Program-made: the position numbers and the translations under genes | In this document: positions 8,045 through 16,199 of the stretch, in pieces | Position numbering within the stretch: the stretch's first letter is position 1 | How the letters are laid out: every line of letters starts with the position of its first letter | Assembly: GCA_049115575.1 (NCBI GenBank) | Contig: JAGDZU010000004.1 | Span: 62,001-126,000, forward strand | Origin: JAHEKB01 sp049115575 | GTDB lineage: Bacteria; Bacteroidota; Bacteroidia; NS11-12g; UBA9320 | DNA: 64,000 nt | Direction: 5' to 3' | Notes under the pieces: model-generated | Database searches by the model: none | Told to the model about the DNA's origin: nothing | The model's input: the letters and a program-made list of their open reading frames with translations, nothing else

Positions 8045-9215
8045 GTTTTAACCTTCTTTTAATGTTAGCTTCAATTACATAATTATCTATCAATGGTGCC
8101 ATCACATTCATTAGAAGTATGGCCATCATTATTCCTTCTGGATATGCGGGATTAAATATTCTGATTAGAACTGTTAGTATTCCTATGAGCAATCCATATA
8201 TCCATTTTCCAGTTTCCGTCTGTGCAGCCGAAACGGGGTCAGTAGCCATAAAGACTGCACCAAATGCAAACCCACCTATTATCAAATGGTAATAAGCTGG
8301 CATATCGTAATAAGCATTACCTCCAACTGCATTTAGTATTGCTCCCATTAAATAACCACCTATAAAAGTAGACAGCATAATTTTCCAGCTTCCGATGCCT
8401 GACATAATCAACAAGAGACCACCAATTAAGATCATTAAGGTAGAAGTCTCACCTATGGATCCTGGAATAGTTCCAATAAATGAATCCCAAGCACTTGCTT
8501 TAAGTGTTCCTCCAGCTCCTTCTACGAACTTAGTAGCTCCTTCAGTACTCGCTTTATAGACATCTGCTAAGTTGGTAGCACCTGAAAAATTATCTACCCA
8601 AGTAGATTTATCTCCACTTACCCAAACTTCGTCTCCAGACATATCACCTGGATATGCAAAGTATAAAAACACCCTAGCGGTTAATGCGGGGTTAAGAATA
8701 TTCATTCCTGTTCCTCCGAACACTTCTTTACCAACTATTACTGCAAAAGCTGTAGCGACAGCAACCAGCACTAAAGGAATATCCGGTGGTAAACACATAG
8801 GGATAAGCATTCCTGTTACAAGAAATCCTTCATTGATTGGGTGCCCTTTTATCTGGCAAAAAGCAAATTCAATTCCCAAACCAACACCATATGAAACTAT
8901 GATAATTGGTAAGCTTTTTATGAAGCCGTACCAGATATTGTTTAATAGGTCCGTCTCCATTCCAGTAGCGGTGAAGTGCTGGTGGCCTATATTCCACATA
9001 CCAAAAATCAAAGCGGGCATTAAAGCAATAACCACTGTGAACATGGTTCTTTTCAGATCAATTCCATCTCTAATATGAGAACCCTTAGATGTTGTCTTAT
9101 TTGGGACAAACATGAAAGTTTCTATACCGTCAAAGGTGGAATGCAAAAAGCTCAACTTACCTCCTTTGGAGAAAGTTGGCTTCATTTTGTCTAATGTATT
9201 TCTAAGAAATTTCAT
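8031..9215 (-). CDS. nqrB: Na+-translocating NADH:quinone reductase subunit B
   Basis: Largest membrane subunit of Na+-NQR and part of its sodium path, 394 residues with about ten helices. The covalent FMN site is SGAT at 211-214 (Thr214). The segments KGHPINEGFLVTGMLIP (123-139), GKEVFGGTGMNILNPAL (162-178) and MATDPVSAAQT are well-conserved family blocks. It starts 1 base after nqrA. Length is slightly under the Vibrio protein, and nothing essential appears to be missing. Confidence 0.97.
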   Translation of the reverse strand: MKFLRNTLDKMKPTFSKGGKLSFLHSTFDGIETFMFVPNKTTSKGSHIRDGIDLKRTMFTVVIALMPALIFGMWNIGHQHFTATGMETDLLNNIWYGFIKSLPIIIVSYGVGLGIEFAFCQIKGHPINEGFLVTGMLIPMCLPPDIPLVLVAVATAFAVIVGKEVFGGTGMNILNPALTARVFLYFAYPGDMSGDEVWVSGDKSTWVDNFSGATNLADVYKASTEGATKFVEGAGGTLKASAWDSFIGTIPGSIGETSTLMILIGGLLLIMSGIGSWKIMLSTFIGGYLMGAILNAVGGNAYYDMPAYYHLIIGGFAFGAVFMATDPVSAAQTETGKWIYGLLIGILTVLIRIFNPAYPEGIMMAILLMNVMAPLIDNYVIEANIKRRLKRVKA

Positions 9216-9216
9216 T

Positions 9217-10563
9217 TTATCCTTCTTCAGCCATTAATTCTAATCCTTCACTCAATATGCTTTGTACTTCTATTTTAGAAGTACATACGAACTCGCAAAG
9301 AGCTAAATCCTCTTCAATTACCTCATAAATGCCCAACTTCTCCATTTTATCAATGTCGTTAGCCATAATGGCCTTAATAAGTTGAACTGGCATAATGTCC
9401 ATAGGTAATACTTTATCATATTGACCAGACATAACATATGCTCTTTCTTCACCGTGGAGATTTGTATTCACAGTGAAAGTCTTTTTCAAAAACTTGAATA
9501 TTGGGAATGAGCTAGATATCGTTGGTCTTGGGTAAGTTGGCAACAACCAGCCCATGAATTCATATTGATCTCCTTCTGGTATTGCCGTTAAGACATTTGA
9601 ATAATAACCTAGATATCCCTTTGCATCCACTTTAGTACCAGTAAGTACATTACCACTTATTAGTCTTACGTTATCTGAGTTTAGATTTTCTTTAACCAAA
9701 CTTTCAATAGTGGCACCAACCATAGTTTTATAGTAGGCTGGTTTATTAATTTCAGAACCTGCTATAGCTAATAGCTGAGACATGTCCAATTTGCCTGTAT
9801 TAAAAAGGCGACCAATGAAAGCCAGGTGTTGTGGGTTGATAGTCCAGACCACATCACCTTTATCTATTGGACTAATATGATGAATTTGCACACCAACTAA
9901 TCCACTAGGATGAGGACCATCAAATGTATTTACTTGGACATTCTGAAGTCCATCAAAAACTTGACTATCTCTTTTAACATGCTTGTTCAAATGAACTTTC
10001 CCTGTGGTAAGCTTTGCTAAAACATCTATTCCAGTTTGAAGATTTTGTTCCTCTCCTTTAAGTGTAAAGTTGTAATCTGCAGCTAATGGAGCAGTATCAA
10101 AGGAAGAAATGTGAATTGCTTTAGGTACAACATCTGTTTCTGCAACAACTCCAAAAGGCCTTTGAACTAGAGTTGGCCATAAGCCACTCTCAAGTATGAG
10201 ACTTTTTAGCTCATCATTTGTCATGGATTGAAAACCTGCAGTATTAAACTCCTTGTGCTTGTTCTCTGCATCAGCTAGAATTCGAATTTCCATAATGGCT
10301 CTTCGCTCTCCTCTAACCACTTCTGCAACCTCACCACTTACGGGTGATGTAAAACAAATTGCTGAGTTACCCTTGTCTACGAAGAGACAATCTCCTGCTT
10401 TAACTTCATCTCCTTGCTTTACCACCATTTTGGGAACCAAGCCTTTGAAATCGGTTGGTTTAATGGCGTAAGTAGTGGGAGAATCAACGGAGAGAACTTC
10501 ATTTGTAGGGCTTCCTACAAGCTGAATATCCTTACCTCGTTTGATCTTGATTATGCTACTCAT
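9217..10563 (-). CDS. nqrA: Na+-translocating NADH:quinone reductase subunit A
   Basis: Peripheral cytoplasmic subunit of Na+-NQR, 448 residues, which contributes to quinone binding together with NqrB. The N-terminus (KIKRGKDIQLVG) and the long middle part with FDGPHPSGLVGVQIHHI are recognisable NqrA features; there is no cofactor motif to point to. It is the first gene of the operon. An exact TAnnTTTG element lies 20 bases before its ATG, so transcription of nqrABCDEF-apbE probably begins here. Confidence 0.96.
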   Translation of the reverse strand: MSSIIKIKRGKDIQLVGSPTNEVLSVDSPTTYAIKPTDFKGLVPKMVVKQGDEVKAGDCLFVDKGNSAICFTSPVSGEVAEVVRGERRAIMEIRILADAENKHKEFNTAGFQSMTNDELKSLILESGLWPTLVQRPFGVVAETDVVPKAIHISSFDTAPLAADYNFTLKGEEQNLQTGIDVLAKLTTGKVHLNKHVKRDSQVFDGLQNVQVNTFDGPHPSGLVGVQIHHISPIDKGDVVWTINPQHLAFIGRLFNTGKLDMSQLLAIAGSEINKPAYYKTMVGATIESLVKENLNSDNVRLISGNVLTGTKVDAKGYLGYYSNVLTAIPEGDQYEFMGWLLPTYPRPTISSSFPIFKFLKKTFTVNTNLHGEERAYVMSGQYDKVLPMDIMPVQLIKAIMANDIDKMEKLGIYEVIEEDLALCEFVCTSKIEVQSILSEGLELMAEEG

Positions 10564-10582
10564 TCTGACTGTAAAATCCGTG

Positions 10583-10611
10583 CAAAAATAGAAAATAGAC
10601 CTACACCAAAA
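10583..10611 (-). promoter_or_regulatory. putative nqr operon promoter
   Basis: On the minus strand TTTTGG (10611..10606) is followed after 15 bases by TATTTTTG (10590..10583), an exact match to the Bacteroidota -7 consensus TAnnTTTG. Spacing is slightly short of the common 17-23 range. The leader to the nqrA ATG would be under 20 bases. Motif match only. Confidence 0.45.
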
Positions 10612-10626
10612 CAGATAAACTGTAAG

Positions 10627-10647
10627 AAAAAATGAAAGCTTTTTTCA
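10627..10647 (-). terminator. weak intrinsic terminator after MFS gene
   Basis: On the minus strand a five-base stem TGAAA/TTTCA with a five-base loop is followed by six T residues. It lies 23 bases beyond the stop of the MFS gene and before the nqr promoter. The stem is AT-rich and weak, so function is uncertain. Confidence 0.35.
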
Positions 10648-10669
10648 ACCTAGAACTAGCGGCAATAAC

Positions 10670-11833
10670 TCACTGATTATCTGAACTATAACTCCTATTT
10701 TTATTGATTAAAAATAAGAGTGCTAGTACATTAAAGACCGTGAGGAGTAAAAACACCTGTTGTAAGTTTTCAAAATGATTGCGATAGATAGCTGCTGAAA
10801 CGAATGCACCAATGGTGATTCCCACTTCAAGTGAAATAAATAAAGTAGCCATTGCTCTTCCAGATTTTATTCCCTTGGCTACATCCACTGCCCATGCGAA
10901 CACTGCCGGTGAATTCATACCAGTAGCCATACCCGTAAAGATGGCTGCCAGATAAAACATATTAATGTCTAATGAGCTGAGTAGAAGACTGGCCACTACC
11001 CAAAATGAAGTCCCTACTATACAAGTCTTTAACCTGCCTATACGATCTGAAAGTTTGCCAGCCCAAAGCCTGATTAAAATGGTAGAAACAGTTGCTATAG
11101 ACAAGAATAGACCTTTATTCATAATTCCCAAATGTTTGGAGTAATCTGGAATTAAAGTGAGCATGGCACCAAAGGTCATAGTTGTAAGAATCATAACCAC
11201 AGCAGGCTCAAATACTCGTTTATCATAAACATCACTGAGATTGATTTTCAGCTGTTTTATCTTAAATTTCTCAGTGTCAACCATGCTTTCCTTCAATTTA
11301 AGTAGTGCGGCAACTGATAAAAGAGCGAGTATAGCGGAAAGGTAAAAGAGTCCATTCACCCCAAAGCGTTCGGTAATCAAACTGCTGCTGGCATTACCAG
11401 CCATAAAACCTACATTATTCATTATTCCCACTATTCCCATGGCCTCTCCTCTTCTATCTGAAGGAATAATATCGGCCAAATAAGCAACAGTACCTGTAGG
11501 TATAAAACCGGTGGACATGCCGTGAAAAAAACGCAACATCATGAAACCAATAATAGTTGCAAACCAGGGATACAAAAAAGACACTATGACGCAGATTATG
11601 CCTCCAAAAAACATGACTGGTAATCTTCCAATGAGATCAGTTAGTTTACCGCTTATGGGTCTAGAGATTGCAGCAACTATGGTAAATAATCCTATTATGA
11701 AACCTTTATAATCCTCACCCCCAAGAGAAGTAAGGTAATCAGGCATTTCTGGGATAATCACATTGAAGCTGAAAAAGAACAACAGGGTGCTTAAGTTTAA
11801 CAGCCAAAATGATATAGGGTATCTTTTTATCAA
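10670..11833 (-). CDS. major facilitator superfamily transporter (DHA1-like)
   Basis: Twelve-helix MFS transporter of 387 residues, probably a proton-driven exporter of the drug:H+ antiporter 1 type. Motif A appears after helix 2 (GKLTDLIGRLPVMF), and a second copy follows helix 8 (GKLSDRIGRLK), marking the two six-helix halves. Substrate cannot be told from sequence. The only start giving a complete first helix is TTG at 11833, and it lies immediately after the T-run of a strong intrinsic terminator, which is unusual. No separate promoter is visible between the terminator and the start, so expression may depend on read-through from the small upstream gene. Confidence 0.85.
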   Translation of the reverse strand: MIKRYPISFWLLNLSTLLFFFSFNVIIPEMPDYLTSLGGEDYKGFIIGLFTIVAAISRPISGKLTDLIGRLPVMFFGGIICVIVSFLYPWFATIIGFMMLRFFHGMSTGFIPTGTVAYLADIIPSDRRGEAMGIVGIMNNVGFMAGNASSSLITERFGVNGLFYLSAILALLSVAALLKLKESMVDTEKFKIKQLKINLSDVYDKRVFEPAVVMILTTMTFGAMLTLIPDYSKHLGIMNKGLFLSIATVSTILIRLWAGKLSDRIGRLKTCIVGTSFWVVASLLLSSLDINMFYLAAIFTGMATGMNSPAVFAWAVDVAKGIKSGRAMATLFISLEVGITIGAFVSAAIYRNHFENLQQVFLLLTVFNVLALLFLINKNRSYSSDNQ

Positions 11834-11840
11834 TGCAAAA

Positions 11841-11864
11841 AAAAGGGTGCCGAAGCACCCTTTT
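11841..11864 (-). terminator. strong intrinsic terminator with UUCG tetraloop
   Basis: A perfect ten-base stem AAAAGGGTGC/GCACCCTTTT encloses a loop that reads TTCG on the minus strand, closed by C-G: the exceptionally stable cUUCGg tetraloop. Eight T residues follow on the minus strand. It begins 12 bases after the stop of the 81-residue gene. Its A-rich 5' side would also give a T-run on the plus strand, so it could act both ways. Confidence 0.88.
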
Positions 11865-11876
11865 CAAAAATCTTCA

Positions 11877-12122
11877 TTAACCCAAATCTATGGGTTCATA
11901 TTCCTTGCCATTCCAATAGCCTAATACCGTTACTTTTTGAGGTGAACGAGCAATCAGCTGCTTGATTTCAGGAATTGTATCTTTACTTATTAATACATCT
12001 GTTGATGAATAATTCATTGAATTAACCACTTTCACAGATACATAATAAGCTTTTCTCTTGGTGACCGGCTTAGTTGGCGGTCTACCCATTTTCTTCTTAT
12101 CGTCTTTTTTGTTCTTAGCCAT
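11877..12122 (-). CDS. small basic protein with AT-hook-like N-terminus
   Basis: Conserved-looking 81-residue protein that I cannot name. The N-terminal quarter is very basic (AKNKKDDKKK) and contains GRPP flanked by Lys and Pro, resembling an AT-hook DNA-binding core. The rest (about 25-81) looks like a small alpha/beta domain with KAYYVSVKVVN and KVTVLGYWNGKEYEPIDL. It is preceded by a good Bacteroidota promoter and a 13-base inverted repeat, and followed by a strong terminator, so it is probably its own transcription unit. A nucleic-acid role is plausible but inferred only from the N-terminus. Confidence 0.65.
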   Translation of the reverse strand: MAKNKKDDKKKMGRPPTKPVTKRKAYYVSVKVVNSMNYSSTDVLISKDTIPEIKQLIARSPQKVTVLGYWNGKEYEPIDLG

Positions 12123-12139
12123 CTCTTACGCTACGCATG

Positions 12140-12169
12140 CAAACATATCAAAGTTTACCAAAAATCAAA
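12140..12169 (-). promoter_or_regulatory. putative promoter of the 81-residue protein
   Basis: On the minus strand TTTG (12169..12166) and TATGTTTG (12147..12140, exact TAnnTTTG) are separated by 18 bases, close to the Bacteroidota consensus. The -7 element lies 17 bases from the ATG. One arm of a 13-base inverted repeat falls in the spacer, so the promoter may be regulated. Confidence 0.5.
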
Positions 12170-12201
12170 TGTTTATAGAGAATATGTGGATTTTTGGTAA
12201 A
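12154..12201. repeat. 13-bp perfect inverted repeat with 22-bp spacer
   Basis: TTTACCAAAAATC at 12154-12166 is repeated as its exact reverse complement at 12189-12201. The pair fills the gap between rlmH and the 81-residue gene. The right arm ends 3 bases before the rlmH stop codon and the left arm lies within the promoter spacer. It could be an operator for a dimeric regulator or an AT-rich hairpin ending rlmH transcripts. Confidence 0.7.
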
Positions 12202-12204
12202 TAC

Positions 12205-12669
12205 CTAATCGTTGTGATATTTACCCCCATTGAGTATGGTAAATGCTCTGTATAGCTGCTCAAGAAAGATAGAGCGCACCATATGATGTGGAAACGTTAG
12301 CTTAGACAAAGACAATTTAGAATTCGCTCTTTCTTTAATCTTTTCAGAAAAACCGAATGCACCTCCTACTACAAAACAGATGTTTTGATTATGGCTCATC
12401 CAATTGTTGAGCTGTTCAGCAAAAGCTCTAGAATCATAGTTCTTCCCACCTTCATCTAGCAAGATTACATAATCAGAACTTTTGATCTGTTTTAAAAGGG
12501 ATTGTTCTTCTTGCTTGAGGCACAGCTCTCTATTTTGCTCCTTTTTTGAAGCTGAAAGAGATAGGTAATTCAGCTTTACAAATCGAGTTAAACGTTTCAG
12601 GTATTCCTGTTCAGACTCCTGAAAGTACCTCTCTTTGGTTTTGCCCAGAACTATAAACTGGATTGCCAT
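12205..12669 (-). CDS. rlmH: 23S rRNA pseudouridine1915 N3-methyltransferase
   Basis: RlmH (SPOUT family) methylates pseudouridine 1915 of 23S rRNA in the assembled ribosome, using S-adenosylmethionine. The 154-residue length is typical. The knot region shows LLDEGGKNYDS and FVVGGAFGFSE, followed by LSLSKLTFPHHMVRSIFLEQLYRA, all hallmarks of the family. The C-terminus is GGKYHND rather than the commoner YHHE-like ending. It follows the RNase E/G gene with no gap and probably shares its transcript. Confidence 0.96.
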   Translation of the reverse strand: MAIQFIVLGKTKERYFQESEQEYLKRLTRFVKLNYLSLSASKKEQNRELCLKQEEQSLLKQIKSSDYVILLDEGGKNYDSRAFAEQLNNWMSHNQNICFVVGGAFGFSEKIKERANSKLSLSKLTFPHHMVRSIFLEQLYRAFTILNGGKYHND

Positions 12670-14229
12670 TTAAGATTTGTCTAAATCAATATGCTCTCCT
12701 TTGGAATCGAGAAAATGAAACTCCAACATATTGCAATCTGTATCTTGCTTAAGTTTAACCCATTGCTTATAAGTTAAGAACCATTTCTGCCTAACAGAGG
12801 GCACTCCATCTTTTAAATACGCAATGATATATGGGTTAGATACCAATGTTAAGTTTTTGTGCTTAGCGGTTTGAATGAGATAAACCAAATGGCTTTCTAT
12901 TTCATCTTCTATGAGCGCAGAGCTTGATACTTTTCCTGAACCTTTACATGTAGGGCAATCCTCCGCTGTTGTTATAGACATCTCAGGTCTAACACGCTGA
13001 CGTGTGATTTGCACAAGTCCAAACTTACTCATAGGTAATATGGTATGTTTAGCTTTATCATCACTCATTGCATTTTTAAGTGCATCCGTGAGCTGTCTTT
13101 TAAGGGCAGGTGTTCTTAAATCAATAAAATCGATTACAACTATCCCTCCCATATCTCTTAACCTAAGTTGTCTGGCTATCTCTTCTGCTGCATCAAGGTT
13201 GGTAGCCAAAGCATTATCTTCTTGACTCTTTGACTTGTTTTGTTTGCTGCCGCTGTTCACATCTATGGAATGCAAGGCCTCAGTATGCTCAATGATCAGA
13301 TAAGATCCTCCAGCACAGGAAACTGTCTTTCCAAAAGAGCCTTTGATCTGTTTTTCAACGCCAAATTGAGAGAATATTTTCTCTTTGCCCTTATAGTGCT
13401 TGAGCTTCTTAACCAGGTTCCCATCTATGATAGATAGTTGATCCTTTAGCTCTTCAAAAAGCCCCTTGGTGTTAACCGTAATGCTCGCAAAATCATAGCT
13501 TAAAAGATCTCTAATTATGGAAAAGCTTCTTTTGGCTTCTCCTAGGACTTTGTCCCTAACTTGAGCTCCGGGAACATTCTTGAAAATCAATTCCCACTTC
13601 TCTTGAAGCTCAACTATATCTTTATGCAATTCGGCACCTCCTTTATTGGAAGCAGCGGTTCTGCATATAAGACCCATTTTGGGTGTCTTTAAACTGGTTG
13701 CTAGATTTTTTAATCTTTTGCGTTCTTCAACTGTACTGATTTTCTTAGATACATTAACTGTATCGTAGAAAGGTACTAGTATGAAGTATCTACCAGCTAT
13801 GGAGATCTCCGTTGTGAGTCTTGGCCCTTTGGAAGAGATAGGCTCCTTGGCTATTTGGACTAGAATTCGTTGGTTCTTTTTAAGAACGTTTCCGATTTTA
13901 CCTGTTTTGAGAGTCTCAGGTTCCATCTTAAAGTTGCTAAGATCACCTGACTTAATGCCTCCCTCAAGGGATGCTTTGGAAATTTTTAACCAGGACTTAA
14001 TATAGGGTCCTAGATCGTGGTAATGTAAAAAAGCATCTTTCTCGTGCCCTACGTCTACAAAGGCTGCATTCAGCCCGGGCATGATCTTTTTTACTTTACC
14101 TAAGTAAATTTCACCTACGGAAAACTTTGTATCTTGATGTTCCTGGTGAAGTTCAACGAGTTTTTTGTCCTTTAAGAGAGCTATTCTATCTGAATCCTGG
14201 CCACTGTCTATTATAAGTTCGTATGGCAC
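12670..14229 (-). CDS. rng: ribonuclease E/G family protein
   Basis: Endoribonuclease of the RNase G/E family (519 residues, RNase G size), acting in rRNA 5' maturation and mRNA turnover. An S1 RNA-binding domain occupies about residues 35-130 (GEIYLGKVKKIMPGLNAAFVDVG). Catalytic metal-binding aspartates are visible as Asp323 (HSIDVNSGS) and Asp367 (VVIDFIDLR). The zinc-link cysteines Cys425 and Cys428 (CPTC) are present, and there is no long RNase E-type C-terminal scaffold. The start is GTG at 14229. It lies between the tiny basic ribosomal-type protein and rlmH, an RNA- and ribosome-centred group. Confidence 0.95.
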   Translation of the reverse strand: MPYELIIDSGQDSDRIALLKDKKLVELHQEHQDTKFSVGEIYLGKVKKIMPGLNAAFVDVGHEKDAFLHYHDLGPYIKSWLKISKASLEGGIKSGDLSNFKMEPETLKTGKIGNVLKKNQRILVQIAKEPISSKGPRLTTEISIAGRYFILVPFYDTVNVSKKISTVEERKRLKNLATSLKTPKMGLICRTAASNKGGAELHKDIVELQEKWELIFKNVPGAQVRDKVLGEAKRSFSIIRDLLSYDFASITVNTKGLFEELKDQLSIIDGNLVKKLKHYKGKEKIFSQFGVEKQIKGSFGKTVSCAGGSYLIIEHTEALHSIDVNSGSKQNKSKSQEDNALATNLDAAEEIARQLRLRDMGGIVVIDFIDLRTPALKRQLTDALKNAMSDDKAKHTILPMSKFGLVQITRQRVRPEMSITTAEDCPTCKGSGKVSSSALIEDEIESHLVYLIQTAKHKNLTLVSNPYIIAYLKDGVPSVRQKWFLTYKQWVKLKQDTDCNMLEFHFLDSKGEHIDLDKS

Positions 14230-14241
14230 AATTCTTAAAGG

Positions 14242-14334
14242 TTATTTCTTCTTCTTATGTCTATTTTTACGTAGCCTCTTTTTTCTTTTGTGAGTGGCTA
14301 TCTTATGTCTTTTTCTTTTCTTACCGCTTGGCAT
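14242..14334 (-). CDS. 30-residue AURKAIP1/COX24-domain (mS38-like) basic protein
   Basis: A 30-residue ORF, too short for ordinary gene calling, that starts MPSGKKRKRHKIATHKRK and ends in a run of lysines; more than half of its residues are Lys or Arg and three are His. This matches the small AURKAIP1/COX24-domain proteins annotated across Bacteroidota, related to the mitochondrial small-subunit protein mS38. It probably binds ribosomal RNA. It sits between the TPR gene (25 bases) and the RNase E/G gene (12 bases) on the same strand. Family recall and composition support it; no structure can be read from sequence this short. Confidence 0.85.
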   Translation of the reverse strand: MPSGKKRKRHKIATHKRKKRLRKNRHKKKK

Positions 14335-14359
14335 AAAAAATATCTTTATATAATTAAAC

Positions 14360-14773
14360 TTACTGTTCGCCTAAATCCACCAGAATCTGATCATAGACCT
14401 TTTTGTACTCCTGGTTTTGGGGCTGCAAAAGTATTAATTTTTTAAATCTATCCTTAGCCTTTTGTAATTGATTACTCTGAATGGAGAGTATTCCTAGACT
14501 GTATATAGCTTCTAGGTTGTTGGAATCAATTTCTAAAACCTTTTTGTACTTGGTTACGGCTTCCATTATTCCTCCCGGAGTCTGGACCGCTTCTGCGGCT
14601 TCTAGTAGCAGTTGGTCAACACCTTCAACAGCAGATTCTTCATGGTGTTCAACTTCTTCACTAGGATTATCATCAGGCATCTGACTTGAATTACAGCCAG
14701 ATCTGGTTAGCAAAAAACTCAAGGCGGCAGCTGTAATAAAAATTACAACTGAAATTAAGCTATTCTTAGACAA
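14360..14773 (-). CDS. membrane-anchored TPR-repeat protein
   Basis: Protein of 137 residues with an N-terminal hydrophobic segment (about 6-25, ending near Cys27), an acidic Glu/His-rich spacer (about 33-55) and two to three TPR-like helical repeats (about 55-135, including AVTKYKKVLEIDSNNLEAIYSLG and ALYS-like spacing). TPRs mediate protein contacts, so it is probably a periplasmic or membrane-side scaffold. The start is TTG at 14773, 6 bases after the HU gene, and no ATG alternative exists near the hydrophobic segment. Partner unknown. Confidence 0.75.
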   Translation of the reverse strand: MSKNSLISVVIFITAAALSFLLTRSGCNSSQMPDDNPSEEVEHHEESAVEGVDQLLLEAAEAVQTPGGIMEAVTKYKKVLEIDSNNLEAIYSLGILSIQSNQLQKAKDRFKKLILLQPQNQEYKKVYDQILVDLGEQ

Positions 14774-14779
14774 GTGCTA

Positions 14780-15061
14780 TTAATTAGAACTTTTGACCTT
14801 GGCGACAAAAGACTTAGAAGGCTTAAATTTTGGGATATTGTGTGCAGGAATTGTTATCTGTGTATTCTTAGATATATTCCTAGCTATCTTCTGTGCTCTA
14901 CGCTGAAGAATAAAGCTGCCAAATCCCCTGAAGTAAACATTTTCTCCTTTCACTAGAGAACCCTTTACCACATTAAAGAACGATTCAACTGTTTCTTGAA
15001 CGACTGCTCGTTCTACACCAGTTCTTTCGCTTATTTCGTTAACTACTTCTGCTTTAGTCAT
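14780..15061 (-). CDS. HU/IHF-family DNA-binding protein
   Basis: Small nucleoid-associated protein of 93 residues that would bend and compact DNA as a dimer. MTKAEVVNEISERTGV at the N-terminus, GENVYFRGFGSF in the middle and IPAHNIPKFKPSKSF near the C-terminus are the HU/IHF hallmarks. I chose the ATG at 15061 because the upstream TTG at 15088 lies only two bases from a consensus -7 element and the family normally begins MTKAE. The gene is divergent from mutY, a neighbourhood also seen beside ssb-gldE-gldD in Flavobacterium (HimA-like). Confidence 0.93.
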   Translation of the reverse strand: MTKAEVVNEISERTGVERAVVQETVESFFNVVKGSLVKGENVYFRGFGSFILQRRAQKIARNISKNTQITIPAHNIPKFKPSKSFVAKVKSSN

Positions 15062-15089
15062 TTGTAATAAGATTTTTGATGTTGCCAAA

Positions 15090-15097
15090 CAAAAATA
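15090..15097 (-). promoter_or_regulatory. putative -7 promoter element for the HU gene
   Basis: TATTTTTG on the minus strand matches TAnnTTTG exactly and lies 28 bases before the ATG at 15061. No clear TTTG -33 element precedes it at the right spacing, so the promoter call is partial. Confidence 0.35.
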
Positions 15098-15149
15098 TAC
15101 CTTTTTTATTATTATTCTGATACTTCACATTTTTTTTGAATGATATTGC

Positions 15150-16199
15150 ATGGAGAACTTGCCTGATAGCCTAATACATTGGTATATTAATAGTTACAGA
15201 AAACTACCCTGGAGAGAAAACAAGGATCCTTACCGAATTTGGCTATCTGAGGTGATTTTACAACAGACTAGAGTTGAACAAGGTTTACCCTATTTCAATA
15301 AATTTATAGAGCGCTACCCCACACTTGAAAATTTGGCAAATGCCAATGAACAAGAGGTTTTAAAACTATGGCAAGGACTGGGGTATTACAGCCGAGCCAG
15401 AAACATGCTCATTACGGCTCAAATTGTCATGGAAGAACATAATGGCGAATTTCCAACAAGCTACGATAGTTTACTGAAACTCAAAGGAATAGGACCTTAC
15501 ACAGCATCTGCAATAGCGTCCTTTGCATTTGATCTTCCGCACCCCGTTAAAGATGGGAATGTGGAACGTGTTATTAGTAGAATGTTCGCCATACAAGCCG
15601 ATGTTAAAACAAGAGCTGGACAGATGGAAATAGACTCCCATTTGAATTCAATTTTTCCAACTGATCGTGCAGCTATTTTTAATCAAGCCATAATGGAATT
15701 GGGCAGCCAAGTTTGCACTCCAAAATCTCCTAAATGTGAATTATGTCCATGGGTGAATAACTGTATTGCCTTTGAGTTAAAGCAGCAAGAACAATTTCCG
15801 AAAAAGAAAAAAAAGAAAGCCGCTGTTCATGTTCACTTCAATTATCTCATCATTGAGAATAATCAGAAAATATACATAGAACAACGCCAAGATGGAATAT
15901 GGAAAAACCTGTACCAATTCCCTTTAATCCAGGGGCAAATACCTGTAAAAGAACTTGTTCCATTCATAGAAAATAAATTTGGAGATCAGAAGATTGAAGA
16001 GCTTGAATTGAGCTATAAATGCATACACGTTTTATCCCATCTTAAGATAAATGCACACTTTTACAAAATTCAATTTCAGCGCCCATTTAAACCGCAAAAA
16101 TCCGCTATATTTGAAATAGATATAGAGGAGCTTAACAGTCAATATCCAGTACCAGTTTTGATTGATAAATTCCTAAAAATTAGAAGAGACAATGGTTAA
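15150..16199 (+). CDS. mutY: A/G-specific adenine DNA glycosylase
   Basis: MutY removes adenine mispaired with 8-oxoguanine. The 349-residue protein shows the catalytic Glu34 (WLSEVILQQTRV), the helix-hairpin-helix LKGIGPYTASAIASF, catalytic Asp135 (VKDGNVERV), and the [4Fe-4S] ligands Cys189, Cys196, Cys199 and Cys205 in the C-X6-C-X2-C-X5-C pattern. The C-terminal part from about 220 is the NUDIX-like domain that recognises 8-oxoG, introduced by a lysine-rich linker (PKKKKKKA). It heads the mutY-ssb-gldE-gldD run and overlaps ssb by 8 bases. All key residues are present. Confidence 0.97.
   Translation: MENLPDSLIHWYINSYRKLPWRENKDPYRIWLSEVILQQTRVEQGLPYFNKFIERYPTLENLANANEQEVLKLWQGLGYYSRARNMLITAQIVMEEHNGEFPTSYDSLLKLKGIGPYTASAIASFAFDLPHPVKDGNVERVISRMFAIQADVKTRAGQMEIDSHLNSIFPTDRAAIFNQAIMELGSQVCTPKSPKCELCPWVNNCIAFELKQQEQFPKKKKKKAAVHVHFNYLIIENNQKIYIEQRQDGIWKNLYQFPLIQGQIPVKELVPFIENKFGDQKIEELELSYKCIHVLSHLKINAHFYKIQFQRPFKPQKSAIFEIDIEELNSQYPVPVLIDKFLKIRRDNG

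Noticed and set aside
8572..9078. Plus-strand ORF of 168 codons
   Set aside because: Shadow of nqrB on the opposite strand; no signal or motif.
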